From: JAKPBU01 sp964425695
Lineage (GTDB): Bacteria; Pseudomonadota; Gammaproteobacteria; Xanthomonadales; Xanthomonadaceae
Assembly: GCA_964425695.1 (NCBI GenBank)
Contig: CAYRNF010000009.1
Location: 1 to 64,000 of the forward strand
Reading direction: 5' to 3'
Length of the DNA: 64,000 nucleotides
The notes beneath the pieces are model-generated. The model was not told the DNA's origin. It saw nothing but the letters and a program-made list of their open reading frames with translations, and searched no databases. The translations under genes and the position numbers were made by a program. Each line of letters starts with the position of its first letter. Position 1 is the first letter of the stretch. This document shows, piece by piece, positions 17,414 to 28,455 of the stretch.

Positions 17414-18166
17414 ATGACCGCCCTTAGCGTCAACGTCAACAAGATCGCGGTGCTGCGCAACTCGCGCGGTGGGGCGTTGCCCGACGTGGTGCGCGCCGCG
17501 CGCACCTGCCTGGACGCGGGCGCCCATGGGATCACCGTGCACCCGCGTCCCGACGCACGCCATATCCGCGCCGAGGACGTCTACGCGCTGGCCGAGCTGA
17601 CGGCCGCGCGTGGGGTCGAACTCAACATCGAGGGCAATCCTTTCGCCCCGCCGCGTGCCGGCTACCCCGGACTGCTGGCCCTGTGCGAACAGGTTCGCCC
17701 GGCGCAGGTCACGCTGGTGCCTGACGGCGATGGCCAGATCACTTCCGACCACGGCTTCGACTTCGAACGCGACGCCGCGCGCCTGGCGCCGCTGGTGGCG
17801 GAGCTGAAGGCGCTGGACTGCCGGGTGAGCCTGTTCGCCGATGCCGGCAGTGCGGTGGAACGTGCCGCGCAGCTCGGCGCTGCGCGCATCGAGCTGTACA
17901 CCGGACCTTTCGCCGAGGCGTTCGCGCAAGGGCGGCCGGACGCAGCACTCGCAGCCTGCGCTCAGACCGCGCGGCGCGCGCAGGCCGCCGGCCTGGGCGT
18001 CAACGCCGGGCACGACCTCGACCAGGCCAACCTGGGCATCTTCCTGGCGACCGTGCCGGACGTGCTCGAGGTGTCGATCGGGCATGCGCTGATCGGCGAC
18101 GCTCTGTACGCGGGGCTCGACGCGACCGTGCGCGCGTATCTGGACCGCGTGCGCGCCGGCCGCTGA
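17414..18166 (+). CDS. pdxJ: Pyridoxine 5'-phosphate synthase
   Basis: This 250-residue TIM-barrel enzyme joins 1-deoxyxylulose 5-phosphate and 3-amino-2-oxopropyl phosphate to make pyridoxine 5'-phosphate (vitamin B6). Typical segments are present: LSVNVNKIAVLRNSRGG at the N-terminus, the catalytic Glu in ELNIEGNP, LVPDGDGQITSDHG, FADAG and GLGVNAGHDL near the C-terminus. Members of this family carry pdxJ next to tonB-exbBD, as here. It converges on the frameshifted exbD copy. Confidence 0.97.
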   Translation: MTALSVNVNKIAVLRNSRGGALPDVVRAARTCLDAGAHGITVHPRPDARHIRAEDVYALAELTAARGVELNIEGNPFAPPRAGYPGLLALCEQVRPAQVTLVPDGDGQITSDHGFDFERDAARLAPLVAELKALDCRVSLFADAGSAVERAAQLGAARIELYTGPFAEAFAQGRPDAALAACAQTARRAQAAGLGVNAGHDLDQANLGIFLATVPDVLEVSIGHALIGDALYAGLDATVRAYLDRVRAGR

Positions 18167-18182
18167 AGCCGCCGGACCCGGA

Positions 18183-18586
18183 TCAGCCGCCGCTGGCGAA
18201 TCCGATGTCCGCGATCCCCGCGCGTTGGGCGGCCGCCAGGACCTGGGTCACCACGGCATAGTCCGCCTCGTCGCTTGCGTCCACGCGCAACGCAGCTTGG
18301 CCGCGCCGTGCGACTCGGCTTCGAGCAGGGCCTGCAACGCGGGCATCGGCACTAGCTGTCCTTGCCGGTACAGATCCCCCGCCGCATCGATGCGCAGGGT
18401 GATGCGCTGCGGCGGCCGCGGCGGCGCGGCGTCGTTGCGCGCAGGCAGGTCCAGGCCGATGCCGCGGGTCGCGGCCGGCGCGGTCACCATGAAGATGATC
18501 AGCAGTACGAGCAGCACGTCGGCCAGCGGGATGATGTTGATCTCGGCCACGTCGCGGTCGTGGTGGTCCAGCGCATGTGTCGCCAT
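18183..18586 (-). pseudogene. Third exbD/tolR-like gene, disrupted by a frameshift
   Basis: The reading frame starts at the ATG at 18586, after AGGAG, and reads as a normal ExbD (EINIIPLADVLLVLLIIFMV membrane anchor, then a periplasmic domain) to about 18300. There it runs out of frame into TRRTMPW and a stop at 18248. The expected C-terminus (ALRVDASDEADYAVVTQVL...IGFASGG) continues in another frame to 18183. Adding one base at the GGCC near 18299-18302 would restore a protein of about 134 residues. It lies beyond the terminator of the exbB-exbD-exbD operon, so it may already have been dispensable. A sequencing error is the main alternative. Confidence 0.8.
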
Positions 18587-18672
18587 CGGGATCGCTCCTG
18601 ATTCGCGGGGACTCCGCCCTTCCCTCATACCCCCGCCAGCCGGGATCGGCAGCCGCCGGCCGATGCGCGGCG

Positions 18673-18701
18673 CAAAAAAAACGCCGCCCGGTCGGGCGGC
18701 G
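18673..18701 (-). terminator. Intrinsic terminator of the tonB-exbBDD operon
   Basis: CGCCGCCCG-GT-CGGGCGGCG (18682-18701) is a 9-bp GC stem; read on the minus strand it is followed by eight Ts. This is a strong intrinsic terminator after the second exbD, and it separates the intact operon from the frameshifted exbD copy. Confidence 0.85.
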
Positions 18702-18764
18702 CAAGATGAAGCGTGTTGGTAAGCGCCGCCGGCGCGCTGCAGCGCCGGCCTGCGGTACGACGGT

Positions 18765-19178
18765 TTACTTCTTCACGAAACCGATCTTCTGCATGTTGGC
18801 GACCTTGGCTTCCGCCAGGACCTTGGCCAGCACGCCATAGTCGGCATCGTCGGCGACGTCGATCTCCAGGGTCGGCTGGTTGGCCGGATCCCGTTCGACT
18901 TCGGCCTGCATCATGTTCTGCAGGGCCGCCACCGGGGTGGGACTGTCGTTCCAGAACACTTCGCCCGAGCCGTCGATGCGCAGACGGATGGGATCGGGCG
19001 GATCGACCGTCTGCGGCGGCGGGTTCGTCGAGCGCTGCGGCAGGTCGATGTCGATCGGGTACGACGGGGTGGGCGCGGTCACCATGAAGATGATCAGCAG
19101 CACGAGCAGCACGTCCGCGAGCGGAATGATGTTCATGTCGACGATCGTGTCTTCGGTGCCGCCGGATGCGAATGCCAT
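18765..19178 (-). CDS. exbD2: Biopolymer transport protein ExbD/TolR, second copy
   Basis: This 137-residue protein has a short cytoplasmic N-terminus and one transmembrane helix with the functional Asp (NIIPLADVLLVLLIIFMV). The periplasmic ExbD domain ends in ANMQKIGFVKK. With ExbB it uses the proton gradient to energise TonB. It follows the first exbD by 19 bp and precedes a strong terminator. Xanthomonads typically carry two exbD genes in this operon. Confidence 0.96.
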   Translation of the reverse strand: MAFASGGTEDTIVDMNIIPLADVLLVLLIIFMVTAPTPSYPIDIDLPQRSTNPPPQTVDPPDPIRLRIDGSGEVFWNDSPTPVAALQNMMQAEVERDPANQPTLEIDVADDADYGVLAKVLAEAKVANMQKIGFVKK

Positions 19179-19197
19179 GTGACTCTCCTGCTTCCCG

Positions 19198-19620
19198 TTA
19201 GCGCCGCTCGCGCTCGGCGATGAACTGCACCTTGCGCATGCCCTGGCCCTGCGCGGTGTCGATCACCTCGCGGATGTCCCGGTACTTCGTGGCGGCGTCG
19301 CCACGCACGTTGAGCGCCGGCTGGGGCGACAGCTGCGCGGTCACCGACAGGTTGCTCTCCAGCAACTCGCGGGTGACCGGCTGGTCGTTCCAGAAGATCG
19401 CGCCGGAGTCGGTGACCGCGACGGTCACCGGCGGTGCCGGCGGGATCGTGTCGTCGTTCATGACGTTGGCCTTGGGCAACTCGACCTTCACCTTGTGCGA
19501 CATCAGCGGCGCCGTGACCATGAAGATGATCAACAGCACCAGCAACACGTCGATCAGCGGCACGACGTTGATCGTGGCCTGGACGCTGCTGTTGTCGCCA
19601 CTACCGGCACTGAACGCCAT
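19198..19620 (-). CDS. exbD1: Biopolymer transport protein ExbD/TolR, first copy
   Basis: This 140-residue protein has the same layout as the next gene: a single helix with the key Asp (NVVPLIDVLLVLLIIFMV) and a periplasmic domain. The two copies differ clearly in the periplasmic part, so they are not a recent duplication. It starts 26 bp after exbB and belongs to the tonB-exbB-exbD1-exbD2 operon. Confidence 0.96.
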   Translation of the reverse strand: MAFSAGSGDNSSVQATINVVPLIDVLLVLLIIFMVTAPLMSHKVKVELPKANVMNDDTIPPAPPVTVAVTDSGAIFWNDQPVTRELLESNLSVTAQLSPQPALNVRGDAATKYRDIREVIDTAQGQGMRKVQFIAERERR

Positions 19621-19646
19621 TTGGATGCTCCCGGGCTAGTGCCGAA

Positions 19647-20411
19647 TCAGGCGCGGCCGACTTCGCCGACGCGCGAACCGGTCGCGAAGAAGTCGTGCAG
19701 GTCGTGCGCGAACGAATCGAACTTCTGGTTGGTGATGCGGTTGCGGCGCACGAAGTAGTTGTACGCGAGCACCGCCGGGATGGCGACGAACAGACCGACC
19801 GCGGTCATGATCAGTGCCTCGCCCACCGGGCCCGCCACCGCGTCGATCGACGCCTGGCCGGTCGCGCCGATCTTCAACAGCGCGTTGTAGATGCCCACCA
19901 CGGTGCCGAGCAGGCCCACGAACGGCGCGGTCGAGCCGACGGTCGCCAGCACGGTCAGGCCGTCCTCGAGGCGCAGGCTTTCGCGGGTCACGGCCTGGCG
20001 CAGGGCGCGGTCCACGAATTCCGAGCGGTTCAGCGTGTCCACCAGGCGCGAGCCCTCGTGGCGCTGGTGGTGCGCGGCGGCCTGGGCGGCATCCAGCGCG
20101 ATCTTGGAGAAAGGCTCGCTGCGCGGCTGTTCTTCCATGTAGCGGATCGCGTCCTGCGCGTTTGGGGTTTCCCAGAACGTGCTGACCACGCGGTCCGCAC
20201 TGCGGCGCAGGCGCGCGTTCTTGATCAGGTTGATGACGATCCAGTAGATCGAGATCGCCGACATCACCAGCAAGGTGGCTGCGACGATGAGCTGGATCGC
20301 GTAGTCGCCAGGATTGCCGAGCATTTCCCGGGCCAGATGGTCGAAGCCCATCTGCTTGAGCGCATCGGCATTGCTACCGGTGGTCGCGGCTTGGGTGGTT
20401 TCCTGCAGCAT
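19647..20411 (-). CDS. exbB: Biopolymer transport protein ExbB (MotA/TolQ/ExbB family)
   Basis: This 254-residue inner-membrane protein has a first helix at about residues 38-60 and a large cytoplasmic loop. Two further helices in the MotA/TolQ/ExbB domain contain GLTVLATVGSTAPFVGLLGT and AVGLFVAIPAVLAYNYF. It forms the proton-conducting core of the TonB motor with ExbD. A 106-bp gap separates it from tonB upstream, still on the same strand. Confidence 0.97.
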   Translation of the reverse strand: MLQETTQAATTGSNADALKQMGFDHLAREMLGNPGDYAIQLIVAATLLVMSAISIYWIVINLIKNARLRRSADRVVSTFWETPNAQDAIRYMEEQPRSEPFSKIALDAAQAAAHHQRHEGSRLVDTLNRSEFVDRALRQAVTRESLRLEDGLTVLATVGSTAPFVGLLGTVVGIYNALLKIGATGQASIDAVAGPVGEALIMTAVGLFVAIPAVLAYNYFVRRNRITNQKFDSFAHDLHDFFATGSRVGEVGRA

Positions 20412-20517
20412 GACGCTTACCTTTCGAGTAGTTGTGGTGGATAGAACGGTTTAAGCAGTGGAGCGGACGATCTAGCGCGGTTCGCCTGCGACGCGGTTAC
20501 CCGCGCCGCCGGATGCA

Positions 20518-21180
20518 TCAGTTCAGGGTAAAGGCCACCGGCACGCGGACTCGGCCAGCTGCCTTCTGTCCATTCTTGACGGAAGGGTTGAATCGCCACC
20601 TGCGGGCAGCGTCCATCGCGGCGCGATCGAGATCGCGGTTTCGGCTCGACTGCTCGACGGATACGTTCGTCACGTTGCCATTCGCATCGACATCGACGAT
20701 CAGGATCACCGTCCCTTCGATGCCCTGCTGGAAGGCACGCGGCGGATACTTCGGCGGGTTCATGTTCTTCGACGAAATGTCCACGCTGGCGCCGATATCC
20801 GGCTGCGGCGCGGGCGGCGCGGGCGGCGCGGGCGGCGGCGCGGGCACGTCGACCGGCGAGGGATCATCGAACACGACCGGCGGCTCTTCCGGCGGCGGCG
20901 GGATCGGCGTGGGCTGCGGCGGTGCCAGCTGCTTGATTTCCTGCGGCTTCGGCGGTTCCGGCGGCGGCGGCGGCGGCGGCGGGGGTGGCGGCGGCGGCTC
21001 GATGATCACGACGCGGGTGACTTCTTCCTCCGCGACCTGCTGCTCGGGCGACGACACCGGTGCCAGCAGCGCGAGGATCGCGGCGACGTGGATGGCGATC
21101 ACCAGCGTGTAGCCGGTGATGCGGGACCAGTTCAGGCCCTCGTCTTGCTCGCTGGTGTAGGTCCGCAGGGTCTGGGTCAT
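20518..21180 (-). CDS. tonB: TonB energy-transducing protein
   Basis: This 220-residue protein has an N-terminal anchor helix (TLVIAIHVAAILALLA) and a long proline-rich periplasmic spacer (about residues 60-125), including a run of about 13 prolines and Pro-Lys/Pro-Glu repeats. The C-terminal TonB domain contains YPPRAFQQGIEGTVIL and RRWRFNP. The protein reaches across the periplasm to drive TonB-dependent receptors. A TTATAAG sequence in the 120-bp upstream gap is a possible -10 element. Gene order tonB-exbB-exbD1-exbD2 matches xanthomonads. Confidence 0.97.
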   Translation of the reverse strand: MTQTLRTYTSEQDEGLNWSRITGYTLVIAIHVAAILALLAPVSSPEQQVAEEEVTRVVIIEPPPPPPPPPPPPPEPPKPQEIKQLAPPQPTPIPPPPEEPPVVFDDPSPVDVPAPPPAPPAPPAPQPDIGASVDISSKNMNPPKYPPRAFQQGIEGTVILIVDVDANGNVTNVSVEQSSRNRDLDRAAMDAARRWRFNPSVKNGQKAAGRVRVPVAFTLN

Positions 21181-21309
21181 GCGAGGAAAGCTCGGATGCT
21201 GCCGGAGCTAAGGCGCCGGATGAATGTGAGGGCCCGCCACCCAGGGGCGGCGGGAACCCGGAAGCTTATAACAAACCTGTAATCGCTTACCAATGCCGGA
21301 TCCGGCGGC

Positions 21310-22518
21310 TTACTTGCCGCCGACGATCCGGTTGGCGTCCTCGGGCTTCTTGACACCCTTGGCCAAGGCCTGCTTGGCGGCTTCCTTGGCCTCCGCCGAA
21401 CGGCCCGCGTTGTTGAGCGCACGCGCCAGGTTGAGGTAGGTCTCGCCATCGGGCGCCAACGGCGCGGCCTTGCGATACGCCTCGATCGCCTTGTCGGGCT
21501 GGTCCGAGAACCAGTACGCCTGCGCCTGCGCGTTGTAGGTCTGGAAGTCCGGCTTCAACAGTCCCTTCTGCAGGCCCTCCTCGATAACCGCGATGGCCTC
21601 CTTCTCCTTGCCCTGGCTGTTGAGGTAAAGGGCGTAGAGATTCCGGTAGTCGCGCTCGCTCTTGAGCGCGCCGCCCGCCCGCAGTTTCTCCAGGATCGCG
21701 GCCGCCTTGTCGGACTGGTCGCTCTGCATGTAGATGGACGCAAGGTTCATCTGAACGCTGGTGTCGTTCGGATTCTTCGCGCTGAGTTCCTCGGCGATCT
21801 TCGCAGCCTCGCCAGGCTGGTTCATGTCGGCGTAGACGCCCATCAACAGCTGCATCCACTCGGCCTTGGGTTGCGGCGACGCCTGGATGGCTTGCTTGAG
21901 AGCGGCGGCGGCCTCCGGGTAGCGCTCCAAGCGGTACAGGGCGTTCCCCTTCACCACCAGGTGCGCCGGATCCTGGCTCTTCGTCTCCGACAGAAAGCGC
22001 TCCATCGTCGCGAGCGCCTGCGCGTACTGCTCCTGCTGCAGCTGCAGCTGTCCAATGAGAAACAGCGACTCGTAGTGATCGTTGTTGCTGAGTCCGTCGA
22101 ACTCGATCGCCTGCGTGAGATAGCGCATCGCCCGAGCATCGTCGGTGTTCAGGAGAGCGGCGCCCGCGATGCGTGCTGCGATCGCGCGCTCGTACGCATT
22201 CGCCCCGGACAGGGCGATGATTTCGTCAGCGAGCGCCGTGGTTTGCGCCAGATCGTCCTGTTCGTAGGCGTCGAACATTTTCTGCAGCTTCGGAGAAAGT
22301 TTGGCGCTTGCCTTGGTTTCGGGTTCCTGACGGGTCGCGTTGGGGTATTGGGCTGGCGCGGCCGGCGCAGCATCCTGGCCCTTGGCTTTTTTCTCCGCGT
22401 GGCGCGCGCGACGTTGTTCGGCCCGATCCTGTGCCGTCTGCGCCCAGGCAGCGTCTACGGCGCCGCCGACGAGCAGGGTCGCAAGCACGGGGGTGAGGAG
22501 GATTCGACTACGCGTCAT
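21310..22518 (-). CDS. Exported TPR-repeat protein of the TonB locus
   Basis: This 402-residue protein has a signal peptide (cleavage near DAAWA-QT), a charged linker and then about six to eight tetratricopeptide-like repeats to the C-terminus. It lies just upstream of tonB on the same strand. TPR proteins encoded beside tonB in other gammaproteobacteria support TonB-dependent uptake from the periplasm. A similar scaffolding role is plausible here but not shown. The TonB promoter region lies between the two genes. Confidence 0.88.
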   Translation of the reverse strand: MTRSRILLTPVLATLLVGGAVDAAWAQTAQDRAEQRRARHAEKKAKGQDAAPAAPAQYPNATRQEPETKASAKLSPKLQKMFDAYEQDDLAQTTALADEIIALSGANAYERAIAARIAGAALLNTDDARAMRYLTQAIEFDGLSNNDHYESLFLIGQLQLQQEQYAQALATMERFLSETKSQDPAHLVVKGNALYRLERYPEAAAALKQAIQASPQPKAEWMQLLMGVYADMNQPGEAAKIAEELSAKNPNDTSVQMNLASIYMQSDQSDKAAAILEKLRAGGALKSERDYRNLYALYLNSQGKEKEAIAVIEEGLQKGLLKPDFQTYNAQAQAYWFSDQPDKAIEAYRKAAPLAPDGETYLNLARALNNAGRSAEAKEAAKQALAKGVKKPEDANRIVGGK

Positions 22519-22629
22519 TGAGGCACCTCGAAGCTTGAAGCGGCCGCGCCGGGCCGCCGTGGGGCGTGCACGCTAGCAGAAAGCGGCAAACGGGGTGCTA
22601 GGGCCCCGTTAGCGTCCGTGTACTCCGCT

Positions 22630-23427
22630 TCAGCCGCAGTTGGGCCGGCGCCCTGCCGCCCTCGCCTGCTCGTAGGTGGGCACGAGGCTGGCGGCGCGCG
22701 ACTGCAGTTCGCCGATGCGCGCCTGCGGGTTGGGGTGGGTGGACAGCCATTCCGGCGGGCGGCTGCCGCCGGCCGAGATCATGTTCTGCCACAGGCTTAC
22801 GGCGCCGCGCGGGTCGAAACCGGCCTGCGCCATGAGCTGCTGGCCGACCACGTCGGCTTCGGTTTCCTGCTGGCGCGAACCCGGCAGCAGGAAGCCGGTC
22901 TGGGCGAGGATGCTGCCGCCCTGCGACGCGAGCTGGCCGTAGTCGCCGGCCAGCGCGCCGAGGACCTGGACGCCGGCGGCCGCGCCCATCTGGCGGGTGA
23001 TGCGCTCGTCGTGGTGGCGCGAGATCACGTGCCCGATCTCATGCGCGATGACCCCGGCGAGCTGGTCCTGGTTGCGCGCCACCTTGAAGATGCCGGTGTA
23101 CACGCCGACCTTGCCGCCAGGCAGCGCGAAGGCGTTGGGATCCTCGTCCACGAAGACCCCCGTTTCCCAGCCGCCGCGCGCGTTGGCGGGCAGCTGCGCG
23201 ACGATCGCATTGGTCACGCAGGCCACGTAGTTGCGCTGGCCCGCGTTGCTAGTCTGCTGCTTCTGCGCCTTGAGCTGCGCGAAGGCCTGGGCGCCCATCT
23301 GGTTGAGCTGCTGCTGCGATACCGCACCGACGTACTGGGTGCGGCCGGTCGGCGAGGTGGCGGTGGCGCAGCTGGCGACCGCCGCCGCAACGGCAACGGC
23401 CAGGGTAATGGGCAGCAGGGGCTTCAT
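22630..23427 (-). CDS. M48-family metalloprotease, lipoprotein (LoiP/YcaL-like)
   Basis: This 265-residue protein has a lipoprotein signal peptide (AVAAAVASC, Cys20). The zinc protease motif HEIGH lies at residues 129-133, and the third ligand Glu lies in QQETEAD. It is a periplasmic-face Ste24/HtpX-type protease that usually works in envelope quality control. The C-terminal STHPNPQARI segment is typical of this subfamily. A weak stem (AACGGGG/CCCCGTT, 22589-22610) follows the gene. It sits between gyrB and the TonB locus. Confidence 0.94.
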   Translation of the reverse strand: MKPLLPITLAVAVAAAVASCATATSPTGRTQYVGAVSQQQLNQMGAQAFAQLKAQKQQTSNAGQRNYVACVTNAIVAQLPANARGGWETGVFVDEDPNAFALPGGKVGVYTGIFKVARNQDQLAGVIAHEIGHVISRHHDERITRQMGAAAGVQVLGALAGDYGQLASQGGSILAQTGFLLPGSRQQETEADVVGQQLMAQAGFDPRGAVSLWQNMISAGGSRPPEWLSTHPNPQARIGELQSRAASLVPTYEQARAAGRRPNCG

Positions 23428-23571
23428 GGTGGGACCTCCTCGGTGGGAGGACTAGGCTATTCCGCCGGCCGGTGAAATCCTTGTCTGGGCGCAGCCACCC
23501 GTTCAGGCCTGCGTCGGCTGCAGGCGCTTGTGCTCCAGCCAATTTACGGCGCCACGGCGACGCACGCAGGC

Positions 23572-26043
<2,472 letters not shown>

Positions 26044-26115
26044 GCGCTCGGTCGAAAGGCCGCGCGCGCCGCCGTGGCGGGCGCCGACACATTAGCTATA
26101 GGAAACGAAGCGCGC

Positions 26116-26121
26116 AGTATA
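26116..26121 (-). promoter_or_regulatory. Candidate -10 element for gyrB
   Basis: On the minus strand the gyrB-recF gap contains TATACT (5 of 6 matches to the consensus), about 73 bp before the gyrB ATG; no convincing -35 was found. The same AT-rich gap holds an inverted repeat TTAACTT-8-AAGTTAA (26148-26169) that overlaps the recF stop codon. gyrB may therefore have its own supercoiling-sensitive promoter apart from recF. Confidence 0.35.
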
Positions 26122-26165
26122 GCAATCGCCCACCGGGCGAAAGATGGTTAACTTCGCATAAAAAG

Positions 26166-27272
26166 TTAAGCGCTACGCAGTTCCCCTTGTTCCACGTGAA
26201 ACATCGCGATCTCCGTGATGCCCTGCAAGGCCTGCGGCGTTTCGTTGCCAGTGACGAAGATCTGCGCACCGCTGGCGAGCAGGTAGTCGACCAGGCGGCG
26301 CTGGTGCGTTAGGTCGAGTTCCGACGCCAGATCGTCGAGCAGCACCACCGGCCACTGCCCCCGGCGCTGCGCGAACTCCTCGGCCTGCGCCAGCAGGACA
26401 GCCAGCGCCGTGAGTTTCGCCTGGCCCCGCGACAGCGCCTCCTGTGCCGGCCGTGAGCCGTGCACGATGCGCCAGTCGGCGCGGTGCGGGCCCACAGACG
26501 TGAAACCCGCGGCGATGTCCCGATCCCGCGCCACCAGCAGCGCATCCGCCAGCGAGACCTGTTCGCTGCGCCATCCCGACTGCGCCTCGAATTTGGCTTC
26601 GCCCAGCTGCGGCGCCAGCGCCAGCGAGCGCCGCGACAGGAACGGCTGCAGTCTCTCCAGATAGTCCAGCCGATAGCGCGCCAGCGGCTCGCCCGCGGCG
26701 GCGAGCTCTGCGTCCCACACATCAAGTTGGCCTAGACCCGGTGCACCCAGCTTCAGCAAGGCGTTGCGCTGCTTGAGCGCGCGTGCATAGCGCCGCCAGG
26801 TCTGGAAAAACGCCGCGCCCTGCCCTTGCTGTTCCACGTGGAACAAGCCCCAGTCCAGATAACGCCTGCGCGCATCACCGCTGCCGCTGAGCAGCGCGTG
26901 GCTGCCCGGCTCGAAGGTCAGCGCCGCCAGCGCCGCGCACAACTCCCCCAGCTGCGCAACGGGCGCGCCGTCGAGCCGCCCTGTCCAGCGCTGCCCGCTG
27001 TGGCGCAGCCCGGCACGACGGGGCCGAGCGGCCGCAACACCGGCTTCCTCCCACTCCGCAAACACTTCCAGTTCGCGCTCGCCGGTGCGCACCAGGCCGT
27101 CGCGTACCCGGCCCCGAAAACTGCGCCCGTAGGCCAGCAGGTGGATCGCCTCCAGCACGCTGGTCTTGCCGGCGCCATTGGCGCCCGTGACCAGGTTGAC
27201 CCGCGGCCCGGGCCTCATCTCCACACCGCGCAGACTGCGCAGGTTCTGGACGTCCAGCCGGGTCAGGCGCAC
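26166..27272 (-). CDS. recF: DNA replication and repair protein RecF
   Basis: This gives 368 residues from a GTG start at 27272 (protein MRLTRLDVQNLRSL); no ATG is available at the correct N-terminus. It is an SMC-like ATPase that loads RecA at gaps with RecO and RecR. Walker A is GANGAGKTS, the signature region is ALSRGQAKLTALA and Walker B is VVLLDDLASELD. Two parS-like ParB sites lie within the coding sequence, each encoding a FHVEQ peptide, one near the middle and one near the 3' end. It is third in the dnaA-dnaN-recF-gyrB cluster. Confidence 0.96.
   Translation of the reverse strand: MRLTRLDVQNLRSLRGVEMRPGPRVNLVTGANGAGKTSVLEAIHLLAYGRSFRGRVRDGLVRTGERELEVFAEWEEAGVAAARPRRAGLRHSGQRWTGRLDGAPVAQLGELCAALAALTFEPGSHALLSGSGDARRRYLDWGLFHVEQQGQGAAFFQTWRRYARALKQRNALLKLGAPGLGQLDVWDAELAAAGEPLARYRLDYLERLQPFLSRRSLALAPQLGEAKFEAQSGWRSEQVSLADALLVARDRDIAAGFTSVGPHRADWRIVHGSRPAQEALSRGQAKLTALAVLLAQAEEFAQRRGQWPVVLLDDLASELDLTHQRRLVDYLLASGAQIFVTGNETPQALQGITEIAMFHVEQGELRSA
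26188..26203. promoter_or_regulatory. parS: parS-like ParB binding site 1
   Basis: The 16-mer TGTTCCACGTGAAACA matches the conserved parS palindrome (TGTTTCACGTGAAACA) at 15 of 16 bases. It lies inside the 3' end of recF. Chromosomal ParB loads at such sites near oriC to recruit SMC and organise origin segregation. No parA or parB gene is in this window. Confidence 0.85.
26830..26845. promoter_or_regulatory. parS: parS-like ParB binding site 2
   Basis: TGTTCCACGTGGAACA is a perfect 16-bp palindrome, the variant known from pseudomonad parS sites. It lies within recF, where it encodes the residues LFHVEQ. Confidence 0.88.
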
Positions 27273-27335
27273 CGCAGGCCTCCGGACCGTGCCCCGGAAA
27301 CGACTTCGCCCGGCGCGGACCGGGCGAAGCGGGTG

Positions 27336-27351
27336 TGTTCCACGTGGAACC
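27336..27351. promoter_or_regulatory. parS: parS-like ParB binding site 3
   Basis: TGTTCCACGTGGAACC is palindromic except for its last base. It lies in the 88-bp gap between recF and dnaN, about 1.1 kb from the oriC region. Together with the sites at 26188 and 26830 it makes a cluster of three within 1.2 kb. Confidence 0.88.
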
Positions 27352-27360
27352 CGGCGCGCG

Positions 27361-28455
27361 TCACAGCCGCAGCGGCATGACCACGTGCCGGCTGCGCTGG
27401 TTCCCGGACTCGCGCACCAGTGCCGAGGAATTGGCGTCGCGCAGCTGCAGCACCACCTGTTCGTCGCGCAGGGCGCTGAGCGCATCCAGCAGGTAGTTGA
27501 CGTTGAAGCCGATCGCCAGGTCGTCCACCTTGGTGTCGGCCTCGATCTCCTCCTGCGCCTCTTCCTGCTCCGGGTTGTGCGCGCTGATCCGCAGCTGGCC
27601 CGGCGAGACTTCCACGCGCACGCCGCGATACTTCTCGTTGGACAGGATCGCAGCGCGCTGCAGGGCGGCGCGCAGGACCTCGCGGTCCACGCGCACCTCG
27701 CGGTCGGCGCCGATCGGGATCACGGCTTCGTAATCCGGGAACTTGCCGTCGATGAGCTTGCTGGTGAAGGTCACATCGTCGCGCTTCACGCGCAGGTGGC
27801 TGCGGCCCAGCTCCAGCTCCAGCGCGCGGTCGCCGCCTTCGAGCAGGCGCTGCAGTTCCTGCACGCCCTTGCGCGGCAGGATGATCTGGCGCTTGCCCGC
27901 GCCTTCCAGCGCGGCTTCGCACAGCGCCAGCCGGTGGCCGTCGGTGGCCACGCAGCGCAGGGCGCTATCGCGCAGGTCGAACAGCAGTCCGTTGAGGTAG
28001 TAGCGCACGTCCTGCTGGGCCATCGCGAACGCCGTGCGTTCGATCAGCTCCTTCAGCGCGCCTTCCGGCACGGTCACCCGATCGGTCGCCTCGACTTCGT
28101 CGATGGACGGGAAGTCGTTGGCCGGCAGGCTGGCCAGGCTGAAGCGCGAACGCCCGGCCTGCACCGCGATCTTGTCGCCGCTCTGGCTGATCGAAACCTT
28201 GCTGCCATCGGGGAGGGCGCGGACGATGTCGAACAGCTTGCGGGCCGGGATCGTGGTTTCGCCGTCCTGCGCGTCGTCCACCGCGCTGCGCGACACCATT
28301 TCCACTTCCAGGTCGGTACCCGTCAACGACAGCTGGCCGCCTTTCACCTGCACTAGCAGGTTGGCGAGCACCGGCAGGGTCTGGCGCCGTTCGACCACGT
28401 TGACCACCTGGGCCAGCGGCTTGAGCAAGGCTTCGCGTTGCAGGCTGAAACGCAT
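27361..28455 (-). CDS. dnaN: DNA polymerase III beta sliding clamp
   Basis: This 364-residue protein folds as three repeated clamp domains and forms the dimeric ring that tethers polymerase to DNA. The start MRFSLQREALLKPLAQV at 28455 is the family-typical N-terminus; an ATG 45 bases upstream, in the origin region, is not used. The C-terminus ends in HVVMPLRL, the usual clamp end. It lies between recF and the origin. Confidence 0.98.
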   Translation of the reverse strand: MRFSLQREALLKPLAQVVNVVERRQTLPVLANLLVQVKGGQLSLTGTDLEVEMVSRSAVDDAQDGETTIPARKLFDIVRALPDGSKVSISQSGDKIAVQAGRSRFSLASLPANDFPSIDEVEATDRVTVPEGALKELIERTAFAMAQQDVRYYLNGLLFDLRDSALRCVATDGHRLALCEAALEGAGKRQIILPRKGVQELQRLLEGGDRALELELGRSHLRVKRDDVTFTSKLIDGKFPDYEAVIPIGADREVRVDREVLRAALQRAAILSNEKYRGVRVEVSPGQLRISAHNPEQEEAQEEIEADTKVDDLAIGFNVNYLLDALSALRDEQVVLQLRDANSSALVRESGNQRSRHVVMPLRL

